From DASPGQ01 sp035457705 (GTDB taxonomy: Bacteria; Acidobacteriota; Vicinamibacteria; Marinacidobacterales; SMYC01): DNA of 64,000 nucleotides. A model generated the notes under the pieces. The model ran no database searches and had not been told where the DNA came from. It worked only from the letters and a program-made list of their open reading frames with translations. Made by a program: the position numbers and the translations under genes. Location of the stretch: the NCBI GenBank assembly GCA_035457705.1, contig DATIBD010000064.1, forward strand, positions 164,383 to 228,382. Direction: 5' to 3'. This document shows, piece after piece, positions 20,533 to 29,095 of this stretch (position 1 is its first letter; every line of letters starts with the position of its first letter).

Positions 20533-21615
20533 ATGGGCCAGTACGGAACGCCGAGAGTCATCACCAAGATTTCCGTACTGGCCCTGACTTTTATCCTGGG
20601 TTGCAAGCTCGAGGAAGAGCTCCTTCCGACTGGGTCGACCGGCGGTGGCACGGGTGAAGGAAGCGGAACCGGTGGTGGGTTTGGCACCGGCGGATCGAGC
20701 CTCACGGCGCCCATTATTGCGGATCCGCTCCCCGGAAGCACGGTTTTGGAAGAACAGCCCTCGCTCGAAGTGCTCAATGCGGGCCGCGCTGGGGGCGAGC
20801 CGCCCACCTATCTGTTTCAAGTTTCGACGGAGTCGAGTTTCGGCTCTCTGGAGGCGCAATCGCCGCTCGTTCCCGAAGACCCTTCCGGGTCCACGAGCTG
20901 GGAAGTCGACCGGCCTCTCGAGGAGAAGACGACTTACTTTTGGAGGGTTCGCGCACGCTCTGGCACCGTGGAGAGTCAGTTCTCAGCGACGGCGGAGTTC
21001 ACGATTTCCGCCTCGAGCGGTCCGTCGCCACCCCCGCCAACCCCCGCCGGCACGGTCGTAGCCGACCCGCTGCTCGGTGGAAGCATCGGTGAAGTCAGTG
21101 GCGGCCAGTTCACCGCCAGCGGATGGCGCGTCACGAGCCCGGCCGATTACATCCGTTACGAGGTCCCACCCATCTCTGATGGTTGGGTGGAGTTCGAAAC
21201 CAGCGGGCTCAAACCCTCCAACCCGTCTCATAGTCAGTTCATGCTTTTCGGAATGTGGGATCCTACGCTGGGCCCCTACCGAGAGAACCCTTTCCGGGTG
21301 CATTTGCAGAAGCTGCATCCGAATCCACACAACCCACCCTATCTCCGGCTACGATGGATCGCCCGGGGTGAGCAGCACGACGAAGGCTCGAACTTCTTTG
21401 ATTGGGATCCCCTTCGGGCCTACTCCTGGCGCATCGAGTGGGGTCCGGTCAGCCAGGGCCATCGCGTACGTGTGTACCTGGACGGCGACGTTGAGATCGA
21501 GGTCGCTTACAAGAACAACTATCTCCCGAACGTTCACTTCATCGAGCTCGGGATCGCCGAGAGAGGAGAATCCGTCGTCGGAACGACTTATTCGAACTTG
21601 AGAATAGGGAATTGA
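20533..21615 (+). CDS. Surface lipoprotein with a fibronectin-like and a jelly-roll-like domain
   Basis: 360 residues from the ATG at 20533, chosen because it gives a clean lipoprotein signal (ITKISVLALTFILGC). The frame itself opens at 20410. A Gly/Thr/Ser-rich linker follows the lipid-bearing Cys, then a fibronectin type III-like domain (about 55-165, LFQVSTESSF ... TTYFWRVRARSGTVESQF). A Pro-rich hinge (SSGPSPPPPTPAG) leads to a C-terminal beta-rich domain of about 180 residues (DYIRYEVPPISDGWVEFETSGL ... YSWRIEWGPVSQGHRVRVYLDG) that resembles concanavalin/LamG-like folds. It probably binds a polysaccharide or surface ligand; no catalytic pair is evident. Confidence 0.7.
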   Translation: MGQYGTPRVITKISVLALTFILGCKLEEELLPTGSTGGGTGEGSGTGGGFGTGGSSLTAPIIADPLPGSTVLEEQPSLEVLNAGRAGGEPPTYLFQVSTESSFGSLEAQSPLVPEDPSGSTSWEVDRPLEEKTTYFWRVRARSGTVESQFSATAEFTISASSGPSPPPPTPAGTVVADPLLGGSIGEVSGGQFTASGWRVTSPADYIRYEVPPISDGWVEFETSGLKPSNPSHSQFMLFGMWDPTLGPYRENPFRVHLQKLHPNPHNPPYLRLRWIARGEQHDEGSNFFDWDPLRAYSWRIEWGPVSQGHRVRVYLDGDVEIEVAYKNNYLPNVHFIELGIAERGESVVGTTYSNLRIGN

Positions 21616-21684
21616 GAGCCTCGGGACCGAGACGACCCCCTCGGCCCGATAGCCTCCCCTGAAGTCTTGCCCCCCCATCGAGCT

Positions 21685-21738
21685 TTCAGGGGAGGCACCC
21701 TCCTGAAGAAAGGGCGCCTTCCGAAAGGGAGGCGCCCT
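21685..21738 (+). terminator. Double hairpin after the lipoprotein gene
   Basis: Hairpin 1 pairs TTCAGG (21685-21690) with CCTGAA (21702-21707). Hairpin 2 is a 12-bp stem (21711-21722 with 21727-21738, one G-T pair) closed by a GAAA tetraloop. There is no T-run, so this is probably a factor-assisted terminator or an RNA 3' end stabiliser. Confidence 0.5.
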
Positions 21739-21844
21739 CCGCTTGATTGCCCAGTCCGAGCCGTTAGGGTGGGAGCGACCGGTGTTATATACTTGAAGGG
21801 TAGTCACCCTTCCCCCCAACAATCCAGGACCCGGACGGAGCAGC

Positions 21845-23293
21845 ATGGAGAGCGCCAGCGTCGCGAGCATCCCCTCGGAGGCGGACTCGGAGCGAGCTAG
21901 CCTCGTCGTCGTCATCGACGACGACCGAAACCTCTGCGATCTCGTCGAGCGTTATCTCGATCGAGCCGGGCATCACGTTCGCGTCTTCCATGACGGCGAG
22001 AGCTTCCTCACTGAGCTCGAAGCCATGTTGCCGGACGCGGTGTGCCTCGACTTGGGAATGCCTGGAATCGGCGGAGTCGAGACCCTCGAGATCATCAAGA
22101 GGCGACACCAGAAGCTCCCGGTCATCATCCTGACGGCCGATGACAGCATCGGAAGCGTCGTGGGCGCCATCAAGCTCGGGGCCTATGACTATCTCGTAAA
22201 ACCCATCGACCGCACCAAGCTCGTCACGACGGTTGCCAACGCGCTGGAGCGCCACCGGATGTCGCTGCGCCTTCGCGAGCTCGAACGCGAAGTCGAAGGG
22301 CCGGGCTACGCGAAGATCGTCGGGGATTCCCCCGTGATGAAGGAGCTCTACCGGCAGATGGATCGCGTGGCGGCGAGTGACATCACGATATTGATTCACG
22401 GCGATAGTGGAAGCGGAAAAGAGCTCGTCGCCCAAGCGATCCACCAGACGAGCGGAAGAAAGGCCGGACCCTTCGTCGCACTCAATTGCGCGGCCATCCC
22501 CGAGACCCTCCAGGAGTCCGAGATATTCGGACACGAGAAAGGGTCGTTCACCGGTGCTGTGGGCCGACACGTCGGAAAGTTCGAGCAGGCGGACGGTGGC
22601 TGCCTCTTCATGGACGAGGTCGCCGAGCTCAGCTTGACCCTTCAGGCGAAGCTGTTGCGGGCGATTCAGGAGAAACGTTTCCACCGCGTTGGCGGGTCGA
22701 GCCAGGTACGCTCGGATTTCAGGCTCATCGCGGCGACGCACCGGAACCTTCTGGACGAGGTCAAAGCGGGTCGTTTTCGCGAGGATCTATATTTCCGCAT
22801 CGCCGTCTTCGAGCTGGAGGTGCCTTCCTTGAGGGCACGGGGCGAGGACGTCGTTCGTCTAGCAGAGCTCTTCCTCGATCGATACAAACAAAAGAGAGAG
22901 CCACGGCCCCGGCTCTCGCACGAGGTCATCCGGCTGCTCAAATCGTACTCGTGGCCGGGAAATGTTCGCGAGTTGGAAAACCTCATGCAGCGCTGCCTCC
23001 TGATCGCGAAGGACCGTCTTATCCGGCCCGAGGATTTACCGCTGCGCCTCCGGACTTCACACATCGGTTTGCCTCCGCCGGCTGAGCAAGAACCCGCCGC
23101 CTCGCCCCCGCCCAGCTCCGCTCCCGAACGGTCGAGAAGGCTCGAGACTCTCGATCTCACGGAGCTTGAGCGCCTCGCCATAGAGCAAGCGATGGAGGAG
23201 GCGAACGGCAATCTGTCCCAGGTCGTTAGACTCCTAGGGATCGGCAGGACGACTCTCTACCGGAAGCTGAAGGCCCACAATCTTCGGTCGTGA
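21845..23293 (+). CDS. Sigma-54-dependent response regulator (NtrC family)
   Basis: 482 residues. The receiver domain is 20-135 with phosphoacceptor Asp69 (CLDLGMPG) and LVKPID. The AAA+ domain is about 150-390, with Walker A GDSGSGKE (186-193), the sigma-54 contact loop GSFTGA (233-238; usually GAFTGA), Walker B FMDE (255-258) and the arginine-finger region LYFRIAVFELEVPSLRARGEDV. The Fis-type HTH is at 445-482 (NLSQVVRLLGIGRTTLYRKL). It should activate sigma-54 promoters when phosphorylated. The next gene, a hybrid kinase, starts 7 bases after its stop and is the obvious partner. A TATATA lies upstream (21786), with a small AAGGGT/ACCCTT hairpin (21795-21810) in the leader. Confidence 0.95.
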   Translation: MESASVASIPSEADSERASLVVVIDDDRNLCDLVERYLDRAGHHVRVFHDGESFLTELEAMLPDAVCLDLGMPGIGGVETLEIIKRRHQKLPVIILTADDSIGSVVGAIKLGAYDYLVKPIDRTKLVTTVANALERHRMSLRLRELEREVEGPGYAKIVGDSPVMKELYRQMDRVAASDITILIHGDSGSGKELVAQAIHQTSGRKAGPFVALNCAAIPETLQESEIFGHEKGSFTGAVGRHVGKFEQADGGCLFMDEVAELSLTLQAKLLRAIQEKRFHRVGGSSQVRSDFRLIAATHRNLLDEVKAGRFREDLYFRIAVFELEVPSLRARGEDVVRLAELFLDRYKQKREPRPRLSHEVIRLLKSYSWPGNVRELENLMQRCLLIAKDRLIRPEDLPLRLRTSHIGLPPPAEQEPAASPPPSSAPERSRRLETLDLTELERLAIEQAMEEANGNLSQVVRLLGIGRTTLYRKLKAHNLRS

Positions 23294-23300
23294 GAAAGCC

Positions 23301-26300
23301 GTGAGGCCCCGAGAGACGCTGAGGCTGGCGCAGCTGTCACTGGACCGCGCCGCCGACGCGGTGCTGTGGATCGATTCCGAGGGGCGACTTCGCTACGCCA
23401 ACGACGCGGCGTGCGATTATCTCGAGTACCAGCGTGACGAACTCTTGGCCCTGTCGGTCTTCGATCTGGACCCCACGCTCGAGGTGGCCGGCTGGTCCGG
23501 GTATTGGGCCGAGGTGAGGGCGCTTCAACGGCTCGCCACCGAGACTTTGTACCGCACGCGAACGGGCCGCAGCTTTCCGGTGGAGGCCAATGTCATTTTC
23601 CTCAGCTTTCGGGGCCATGAGTACCTGTCGGTCTTCGCCCGAGAGATCTCGGAGCGCAAGGAGGCCGAGGACGCACTCATCGCCATTACCGCCAGGCTGG
23701 AGGGACTCATCGAAAATCTGCCCGTAGGAATCCTGTTTGAGGACGACTCCCGAAGGGTCGTCCTCGTAAATCAAACCTTGTGTCAGATGCTCGATATTCC
23801 CGTTCCACCGAGCTCCCTGCCGGGCGCCGATTCTCGAACCCTCCTCGACCAGTGCAAGACGTTGTTCCCCGTGCCGGAGCAGTTCCTCGATCGCGTGGAG
23901 CAGACGCTCCAGTCGCAGTGCCTGGTGAAGAACGAGGAGATCGGGCTCAACGACGGCCGAGTCCTCGCCCGTGATTACGTGCCGATCCAGAACCAGAACT
24001 ACCGCGCCCACCTGTGGCAGTACCGTGACGTCACAGAGCGCAAACGGGCCGAGGCGGAGATTCTGAAGTCCAAGTTCGAGGCGGAAAAAGCCAATGCGGC
24101 AAAGAGCAGCTTTCTCGCGATGATGAGCCACGAGCTGCGGACCCCGCTGAATGCGATCTTGGGCATGACGGAGCTATCGCTGGCCACGAAGCCCACCCGC
24201 GAGCAGCGCGAGTTTCTTCGCACCATACAGATCAACTCCGAGAACCTCCTGCGGCTCATCGACGATGTGCTCGATCTTTCCCGGATCGAGGCGAACCGAT
24301 TGGATATCGACGAAATCCCCTATGACCCCCGCAAGCTCGTGGAGGAAGTGGCCACCCTGCTGAACGTTCGCGCGGAGGCGAAAGACGTCGAGCTGGTCCT
24401 GGACATCGATCCGCATCTTCCGTCCGAGATCGTCGGGGACCCGAAGCGCGTGCGCCAGGTGCTCGTGAATCTCCTGGGAAACGCGGTGAAGTTCACCGAG
24501 TCGGGCTACGTCCTGGTGTCGGTCGAGCTCGAGGACTGGAAGCCGGGAGATCGGCTCGATCTGGCGCTTTCGGTGCGGGACACCGGGATCGGGATCCCGG
24601 AAGACGAGCAGAAGGAGCTCTTCTCGAGATTCTATCAAGCCGATCGTTCCTCCACGCGTCGATTCGGCGGGACGGGACTCGGACTCAATATCTCTCGGTC
24701 GCTTACGAATCTCATGGGGGGGCGCATCGATTTCACGAGCGCCGAGGGAAAGGGCAGCACGTTCCGCCTCACCCTGGCCACCCGCGCACCGAGGGACACC
24801 GAGCCGAATGCCACCCGCCATCGGGCCCGCCTCGTCGGCGTGCCGGCGTGCGTTTTCCTTTCGGTTACATCGGAGCCGTTGCGCCGCGCGCTCCAACGAA
24901 CGCTAAAGGCCTGGGGCCTTACGGTCGAGCTCGTCGATTCCCCGAGCGAGCTCGAGGTGAGGCTCGAAGCTGCGCAAGCCGAGCGAACGCTCGTTATCGT
25001 CGAGCACGACCGGCAGAGGTTCGACCCGTCGGCGTGGAAGCGCCTGCGAAACCCTCCGCGGCAAGAGCTTGTCCTCCTGGCATCGATGGCCGCGAGCACC
25101 TCCGCGTGGTTGAGGGATGTGACGCCTTACCTCGCGGAGAAACCCGTGCGGCAAGACGGACTGTGTGAGGCGATCGCTCGGGCTCTCGGGGCTCGTGCGG
25201 ATTCGTCGACCGAGATCACATCGGAGATCGAAGAGAGCGGCCGTTTCTCCCGCCACCGCATCCTTCTGGTGGAGGACAACCCGGACAACCGGGAGCTCGC
25301 GGCGCGTATCCTCACGAGCGCGGGGGCGAGTGTGGAAACCGCGGAGAACGGCGCGGAGGCGGTCGAGATGGCACGTCGCACGGTCTACGACCTCATCGTC
25401 ATGGATGTGATGATGCCGGTGATGGACGGCTTTCAGACGACCCGCGCCATCCGGCAAGACGAGCAACGGCCGAACCGCGTTCCCATCGTTGCCCTCACCG
25501 CCCATGCGACCGATGGCTTTCGCGCGCGTTGCCTGGAGTCCGGCATGGACGACTACCTCTCCAAGCCGTTCAAGAAGGAACGGCTGCTCACTCTGGTCGG
25601 TCAATGGGTCGACCGGCGGCCCCTCCTGCTCGTCGTCGACGACTCGCCGGAGAATCGTCTCATCGTGAAGCGTTTTCTGACACTGCAAGGAGACTACCGA
25701 ATCCTCTTCGCCGAGAACGGACTCGAGGCCTTCGAGCTGTTCGCGCGGCACGAAGTCTCGATCGTGCTTCTCGATATGGAGATGCCCGTCGTCGACGGGT
25801 TCGAAACGGCACGCAACTTGAGACGTTCGAAGAACGGAGAGAGAGTTCCCATTCTGGCGATGACGGCTCATCGTGACGAAGCCGAGCTGGAACGATGCGC
25901 CGAAGCGGGCTGCACCGCCGTTCTTCAGAAGCCGCTCGACAAGACCGAGCTGAACCTGGCCGTCGCTCGCCACCTCGGCCTTCGGGCCAAAGAGGCCGCT
26001 CCGCCCTCGGAGCCGACATCGCGGGGGCCCCTCGATGACGGGACCGTGGTCACGGTCGACCCGGACCTCGTCGATCTCGTACCTGGTTTCATCGAGAACC
26101 AGCGGGCCACTACCGGGCTCATTCTCGAGTCGGCCCGCGCGGGAGACTTCGAGACCGTTCGCCGTTTGGGCCACAACATGAAGGGAACGGGAAAGGGTTA
26201 CGGTTTCGACGCCATCAGCTCCTACGGTGCTTCACTCGAGAAAGCGGCCGGGCGTGCCGCCGAGACCGACGTCGAGCAGATCGTCGAGGAGCTCGACGCG

Positions 26301-26336
26301 TATCTCACCTCGGTCCGCTGGGAGGGCCGCCACTAA
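23301..26336 (+). CDS. Hybrid sensor histidine kinase, PAS-PAS-HisKA-HATPase-REC-REC-Hpt
   Basis: A 1011-residue cytoplasmic kinase with no membrane segment. Two PAS domains (about 12-125 and 130-250) are followed by a dimerisation helix with His277 (MMSHELRTPLNAILGM) and a HATPase with N box (NLLGNAVKF), G1 (DTGIGIPEDEQ) and G2 (GGTGLGLNIS). A pseudo-receiver-like stretch (about 510-635) lacks an acidic pocket. Two true receivers have Asp702 (IVMDVMMP) and Asp825 (LLDMEMP). A C-terminal Hpt domain carries His958 (GHNMKGTG). The start is GTG at 23301. The phosphorelay can run His-Asp-His and on to the regulator encoded just upstream. The signal is unknown; soluble PAS domains suggest an internal or redox cue. 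Confidence 0.94.
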   Translation: MRPRETLRLAQLSLDRAADAVLWIDSEGRLRYANDAACDYLEYQRDELLALSVFDLDPTLEVAGWSGYWAEVRALQRLATETLYRTRTGRSFPVEANVIFLSFRGHEYLSVFAREISERKEAEDALIAITARLEGLIENLPVGILFEDDSRRVVLVNQTLCQMLDIPVPPSSLPGADSRTLLDQCKTLFPVPEQFLDRVEQTLQSQCLVKNEEIGLNDGRVLARDYVPIQNQNYRAHLWQYRDVTERKRAEAEILKSKFEAEKANAAKSSFLAMMSHELRTPLNAILGMTELSLATKPTREQREFLRTIQINSENLLRLIDDVLDLSRIEANRLDIDEIPYDPRKLVEEVATLLNVRAEAKDVELVLDIDPHLPSEIVGDPKRVRQVLVNLLGNAVKFTESGYVLVSVELEDWKPGDRLDLALSVRDTGIGIPEDEQKELFSRFYQADRSSTRRFGGTGLGLNISRSLTNLMGGRIDFTSAEGKGSTFRLTLATRAPRDTEPNATRHRARLVGVPACVFLSVTSEPLRRALQRTLKAWGLTVELVDSPSELEVRLEAAQAERTLVIVEHDRQRFDPSAWKRLRNPPRQELVLLASMAASTSAWLRDVTPYLAEKPVRQDGLCEAIARALGARADSSTEITSEIEESGRFSRHRILLVEDNPDNRELAARILTSAGASVETAENGAEAVEMARRTVYDLIVMDVMMPVMDGFQTTRAIRQDEQRPNRVPIVALTAHATDGFRARCLESGMDDYLSKPFKKERLLTLVGQWVDRRPLLLVVDDSPENRLIVKRFLTLQGDYRILFAENGLEAFELFARHEVSIVLLDMEMPVVDGFETARNLRRSKNGERVPILAMTAHRDEAELERCAEAGCTAVLQKPLDKTELNLAVARHLGLRAKEAAPPSEPTSRGPLDDGTVVTVDPDLVDLVPGFIENQRATTGLILESARAGDFETVRRLGHNMKGTGKGYGFDAISSYGASLEKAAGRAAETDVEQIVEELDAYLTSVRWEGRH

Positions 26337-26425
26337 CGGTTGCGCGCCCTTCAAAGCCCCGGACCCGTTTCGCCCGCCGCGGCCGTTCACTTCATCGCCC
26401 GAGAACACCCGCCATCGAGAGGCTC

Positions 26426-26454
26426 TTGACGTATACATGCATCATACATATATT
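26426..26454 (+). promoter_or_regulatory. Strong promoter of the truncated padR copy
   Basis: TTGACG (26426-26431), a 17-bp spacer, then TATATT (26449-26454). It is nearly identical to the promoter of the intact padR at 28687. The spacer and flanks hold near-palindromic ATACATG/CATACAT sequence, a possible self-operator. Confidence 0.7.
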
Positions 26455-26480
26455 CTCCCTCGCATGTTATAGAGGCTTCC

Positions 26481-26708
26481 ATGACGCGCCCCTCCGTCCT
26501 GAGTCCGACGGATTTTCACGTGCTCCTGGTTCTGGCAGGCGGCGACCTCTACGGCTACGCGATCCTTAAGGCCGTGCGTGAGGAGTCGTCCGGGGCCGTT
26601 CGGCCCGAGATTGGATCGCTCTACCGCGTTCTCGCGAGACTGATGTCGCTCGGGCTCGTCGACGAGGTCGAGGCCCCCCGGGAACGCATCCTCCCACAAG
26701 TAAGGTAA
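26481..26708 (+). pseudogene. Truncated duplicate of the padR regulator gene
   Basis: The first ~67 codons are nearly identical to the padR gene at 28742 (LSPTDFHVLLVLAGGDLYGYAILKAV). After EVEAP the sequences part and this copy ends 8 residues later, losing the end of the wing and the whole C-terminal helix. It keeps the strong promoter and has an ATG where the intact copy has TTG. If translated, a 75-residue winged-helix fragment without the dimerisation helix would be made. The copies are direct repeats from about 26416-26690 and 28676-28941, so this is best read as one end of a duplication. Confidence 0.8.
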
Positions 26709-26981
26709 CTCATACGCAACCTCATGCCCACGTGGCGAAGGGGGCTCATGGTGTGAGCGGGTGGGGAACCCCATCAAACTATCGTCTTTTTGCACGCAGT
26801 TCGCTCAAGGACTTCCAGTTCGTTTGCGGCGTACGATGATTTATTTGATGACCAGGATATCGTGAGTCTGCGCAACTCGAAGGGGGTGGGGTTTCAGAGC
26901 GTTGAGCGGTGCTCTATCCGGGCACTGAATGAGAGGCCACGAGACGATCTCGAATGGAGCACCGTTGCCCGGGTCTGGGAA
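26709..26981. other. Gene-free stretch after the padR remnant
   Basis: 273 bases with no convincing reading frame. The composition is less GC-rich in the middle (26770-26880). It may be leftover from the rearrangement that duplicated padR. Confidence 0.4.
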
Positions 26982-27665
26982 CTACGGTGTTCCGCCTTTC
27001 GATCGGCTCTCACGCGCTCGATCGCGAATCGAGCGGGGAATCGGCCAGGAGACTCTCCCTTCCCTACCGCCGATGCGAACGACAAGCTCCGCCTCCTCGT
27101 CCTGATCCCCGAACAGAAGTTCGCCGTTCGATGTCACGAGGGGAAATACCAGCCAGAAGACATCGTACGAGTAGTCCCGCCGCTCGGTGCCGGAAAGGGC
27201 CTTTACGGCCCTGAGATCGGGTTGATTGACTCCCCGGACGGCGGGACCGGCTTCGCCGTCGGACTTCTTCCGCAAGAATGCCGCCCAATCCCGAGGAATG
27301 ATTCCTGAGCCCTCCCGGGGGTCGATCTCCACGAGAATCACGGTGTCGCCGCGGTTCTCGGCCTCCCACACGAGCTCCAGTGTTTCATCGTCGTTCAGAC
27401 CCTCAGCGAGCTGGGTTATTCGCGCCGAAGCACGAATCACGTCGGGAGTTAACCAGGTGCCCCGCAACTTGTAGTTGTACGAGTGTTCTGTATGGACGAC
27501 GCGGGTATCGAACCAGCCGCCCACGCGGCCGTTCGCCCTCATCGACTTTCCGATGTTGGACGCTTGTTTGCCGCTCCACGACAAAAAAGCATCGCGTTCT
27601 TGCGCCGAACCGAAACCGATTGCGAGTACCGCAAGGACCCCGGAGGCTAGAGTCGCTCGAATCAC
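26982..27665 (-). CDS. Secreted protein of unknown function
   Basis: 227 residues with a Sec signal peptide (MIRATLASGVLAVLAIGFGSAQE, cleavage near 21-22). The mature part is mostly predicted beta (VHTEHSYNYKLRGTWLTPDVIRASARI; LELVWEAENRGDTVILVEIDP; YSYDVFWLVFPLVTSNGELLFG) and has no Cys or recognisable catalytic motif. Its ATG overlaps the stop of the upstream triple-repeat protein by 4 bases, so the two form an operon. Both lie between the two padR copies. Confidence 0.65.
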   Translation of the reverse strand: MIRATLASGVLAVLAIGFGSAQERDAFLSWSGKQASNIGKSMRANGRVGGWFDTRVVHTEHSYNYKLRGTWLTPDVIRASARITQLAEGLNDDETLELVWEAENRGDTVILVEIDPREGSGIIPRDWAAFLRKKSDGEAGPAVRGVNQPDLRAVKALSGTERRDYSYDVFWLVFPLVTSNGELLFGDQDEEAELVVRIGGREGRVSWPIPRSIRDRARESRSKGGTP

Positions 27666-28297
27666 TGAGACCGGTCCCGTCGGAGCACGGTAACAATCTC
27701 CGAACCGCCAAAGGCGGTGGTGGACACGGTGAGCCCCACCACTTCGAAACCGCCGACCGCCGCTTCCTGGAGCTCCTTTTGCATCGTCGACGTTTTGTTG
27801 GTGGCAAGGAGCTTGAACTCACGCATCTTCGGTGTCGCTCCGACTGTGCGTTCCCCGATGATCACCACCTCCTTGCCGCCGAAGGTCGACGAGAACACTG
27901 TCTGTCCTCGATACTCGAACCCGGCATCGGCTGCTTCTTGAAGCTCTTTCTGCATTGTCGAGGTCTTGTTCGTCGCGAGGAGTTTGTATTGGAAGCGCGC
28001 ATCCTCAGGTGCACCGGCCGGTTTCACCATGATCACCACTACTTCCGACCCTCCGAATCCGGTTTCCCCCCCCATCACCGCCAGGAACTTGTAACCGGCA
28101 TCGCCTGCCTCGTTGAGCTCTTTCTCCATGGTCGAGGTCTTCTTCGTCGCCAACACCCTGTAGTCGGCGGCCGCCGAAGACGATGCCTCGTCCGGAGTTT
28201 CTTGCGGCGTTATGGACGGACTGTGGGCGCTGGTCTGGGATCCGAAGCAAGCGAGGATTGACAGGAGCGCGGTCAAGGCTTTCCGCTGGGTAAACAT
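27662..28297 (-). CDS. Secreted protein of three tandem ~47-residue DUF4177-like repeats
   Basis: 211 residues. A signal peptide (about 1-24, ALTALLSILACFGSQTSA) and a short linker precede three repeats at 46-92, 103-150 and 160-206. Each repeat reads (Y/F)(R/K)LLAT.KTSTM.KELQEA...GF....T..FGG.E(V/I)V.I. The strand-helix-strand-strand pattern with KELNEAG..GY is the one seen in DUF4177-type small proteins. Repeats 2 and 3 are closer to each other than to repeat 1, showing internal duplication. No enzyme motif is present. It is first in an operon with the secreted protein that overlaps its stop. Confidence 0.7.
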   Translation of the reverse strand: MFTQRKALTALLSILACFGSQTSAHSPSITPQETPDEASSSAAADYRVLATKKTSTMEKELNEAGDAGYKFLAVMGGETGFGGSEVVVIMVKPAGAPEDARFQYKLLATNKTSTMQKELQEAADAGFEYRGQTVFSSTFGGKEVVIIGERTVGATPKMREFKLLATNKTSTMQKELQEAAVGGFEVVGLTVSTTAFGGSEIVTVLRRDRSQ

Positions 28298-28686
28298 GGT
28301 CTGCCCTCCTTAACGGGGTCGTCTGGATTACGATGTCGCGACTGAGGACGACCCCCGGTCGAAAAGTGTCGTGGGATTTTCCGTGTGCAATGACGATAGC
28401 ATTCACTAGTACCACCAGTCAACTGCCAGGGAACCGTAACGATGACGGACCAGAACAGTCCATTGCGGGATGTTTGAGGAGACGCACCGCTTATCACCGC
28501 GATCCTCTATCCTTTTCCAAATTTTCGGAACGCCATCGCCTTCAACGGCCTGTTCCGCGGAGATCCAAGGTCGATTCACCATCCGCTCCAGCAAAGTTAC
28601 ACGCCGCCGTTCGAAACCCTGGACCTCGTTTCAGCGTGCTGCGGCCCACACTCGATCGGCCGAGAACTGTCCGCCTCGAGAGGCTC
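28298..28686. other. Intergenic region upstream of the triple-repeat gene and padR
   Basis: About 390 bases between divergent genes. No credible coding frame is seen. The right end (about 28600-28690) is weakly similar to the sequence before the truncated padR copy (about 26345-26420), so the duplication reached into this upstream DNA. Confidence 0.45.
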
Positions 28687-28715
28687 TTGACGTATACATG
28701 CGTCGTGCATATATT
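28687..28715 (+). promoter_or_regulatory. Promoter of padR-ADOP operon
   Basis: TTGACG (28687-28692), a 17-bp spacer, TATATT (28710-28715), 27 bases before the TTG start. The element TATACATGCGTCGTGCATATA spanning the spacer is a rough palindrome and a plausible PadR autoregulation site. Confidence 0.7.
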
Positions 28716-28741
28716 CTCCCTCGCATGTTATCGAGGCTTCC

Positions 28742-29095
28742 TTGACGCGCCCCTCGGCCCTGAGTCCGACGGATTTTCACGTGCTCCTCGTTCTGGCAAG
28801 CGGCGACCTCTACGGCTACGCGATCCTTAAGGCCGTGCGTGAGGAGTCGTCCGGGGCCGTTCGGCCCGAGATTGGATCGCTCTACCGCGTTCTCGCGAGA
28901 CTGATGTCGCTCGGGCTCGTCGACGAGGTCGAGGCCCCCGGAAACGCTCCCGCAATCCATCGGGGGAGAACCCGACGCTACTACCGGCTCACTCGACGAG
29001 GGCGCGACGTGCTCGCTTCGGAAACGAGGCGCCTCGAGACCGCGGTTCGCATCGCGCGCAAGCGCGCGCGGGACGAGGGAGCAGCGGGGTCGTGA
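28742..29095 (+). CDS. PadR-family transcriptional regulator
   Basis: 117 residues with TTG start at 28742. The winged helix covers about 5-80 (LSPTDFHVLLVLASGDLYGYAILKAV ... GSLYRVLARLMSLGLVDEV, then RRYYRLTRRGRDVLASE), followed by a C-terminal helix (RRLETAVRIARKRARDEGA) for dimerisation. PadR proteins usually repress neighbouring transporter genes and themselves. Its stop overlaps the GTG of the ADOP permease by 4 bases, the typical pairing in Acidobacteria. It is nearly identical in its first 67 residues to the truncated copy at 26481. Confidence 0.9.
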   Translation: MTRPSALSPTDFHVLLVLASGDLYGYAILKAVREESSGAVRPEIGSLYRVLARLMSLGLVDEVEAPGNAPAIHRGRTRRYYRLTRRGRDVLASETRRLETAVRIARKRARDEGAAGS

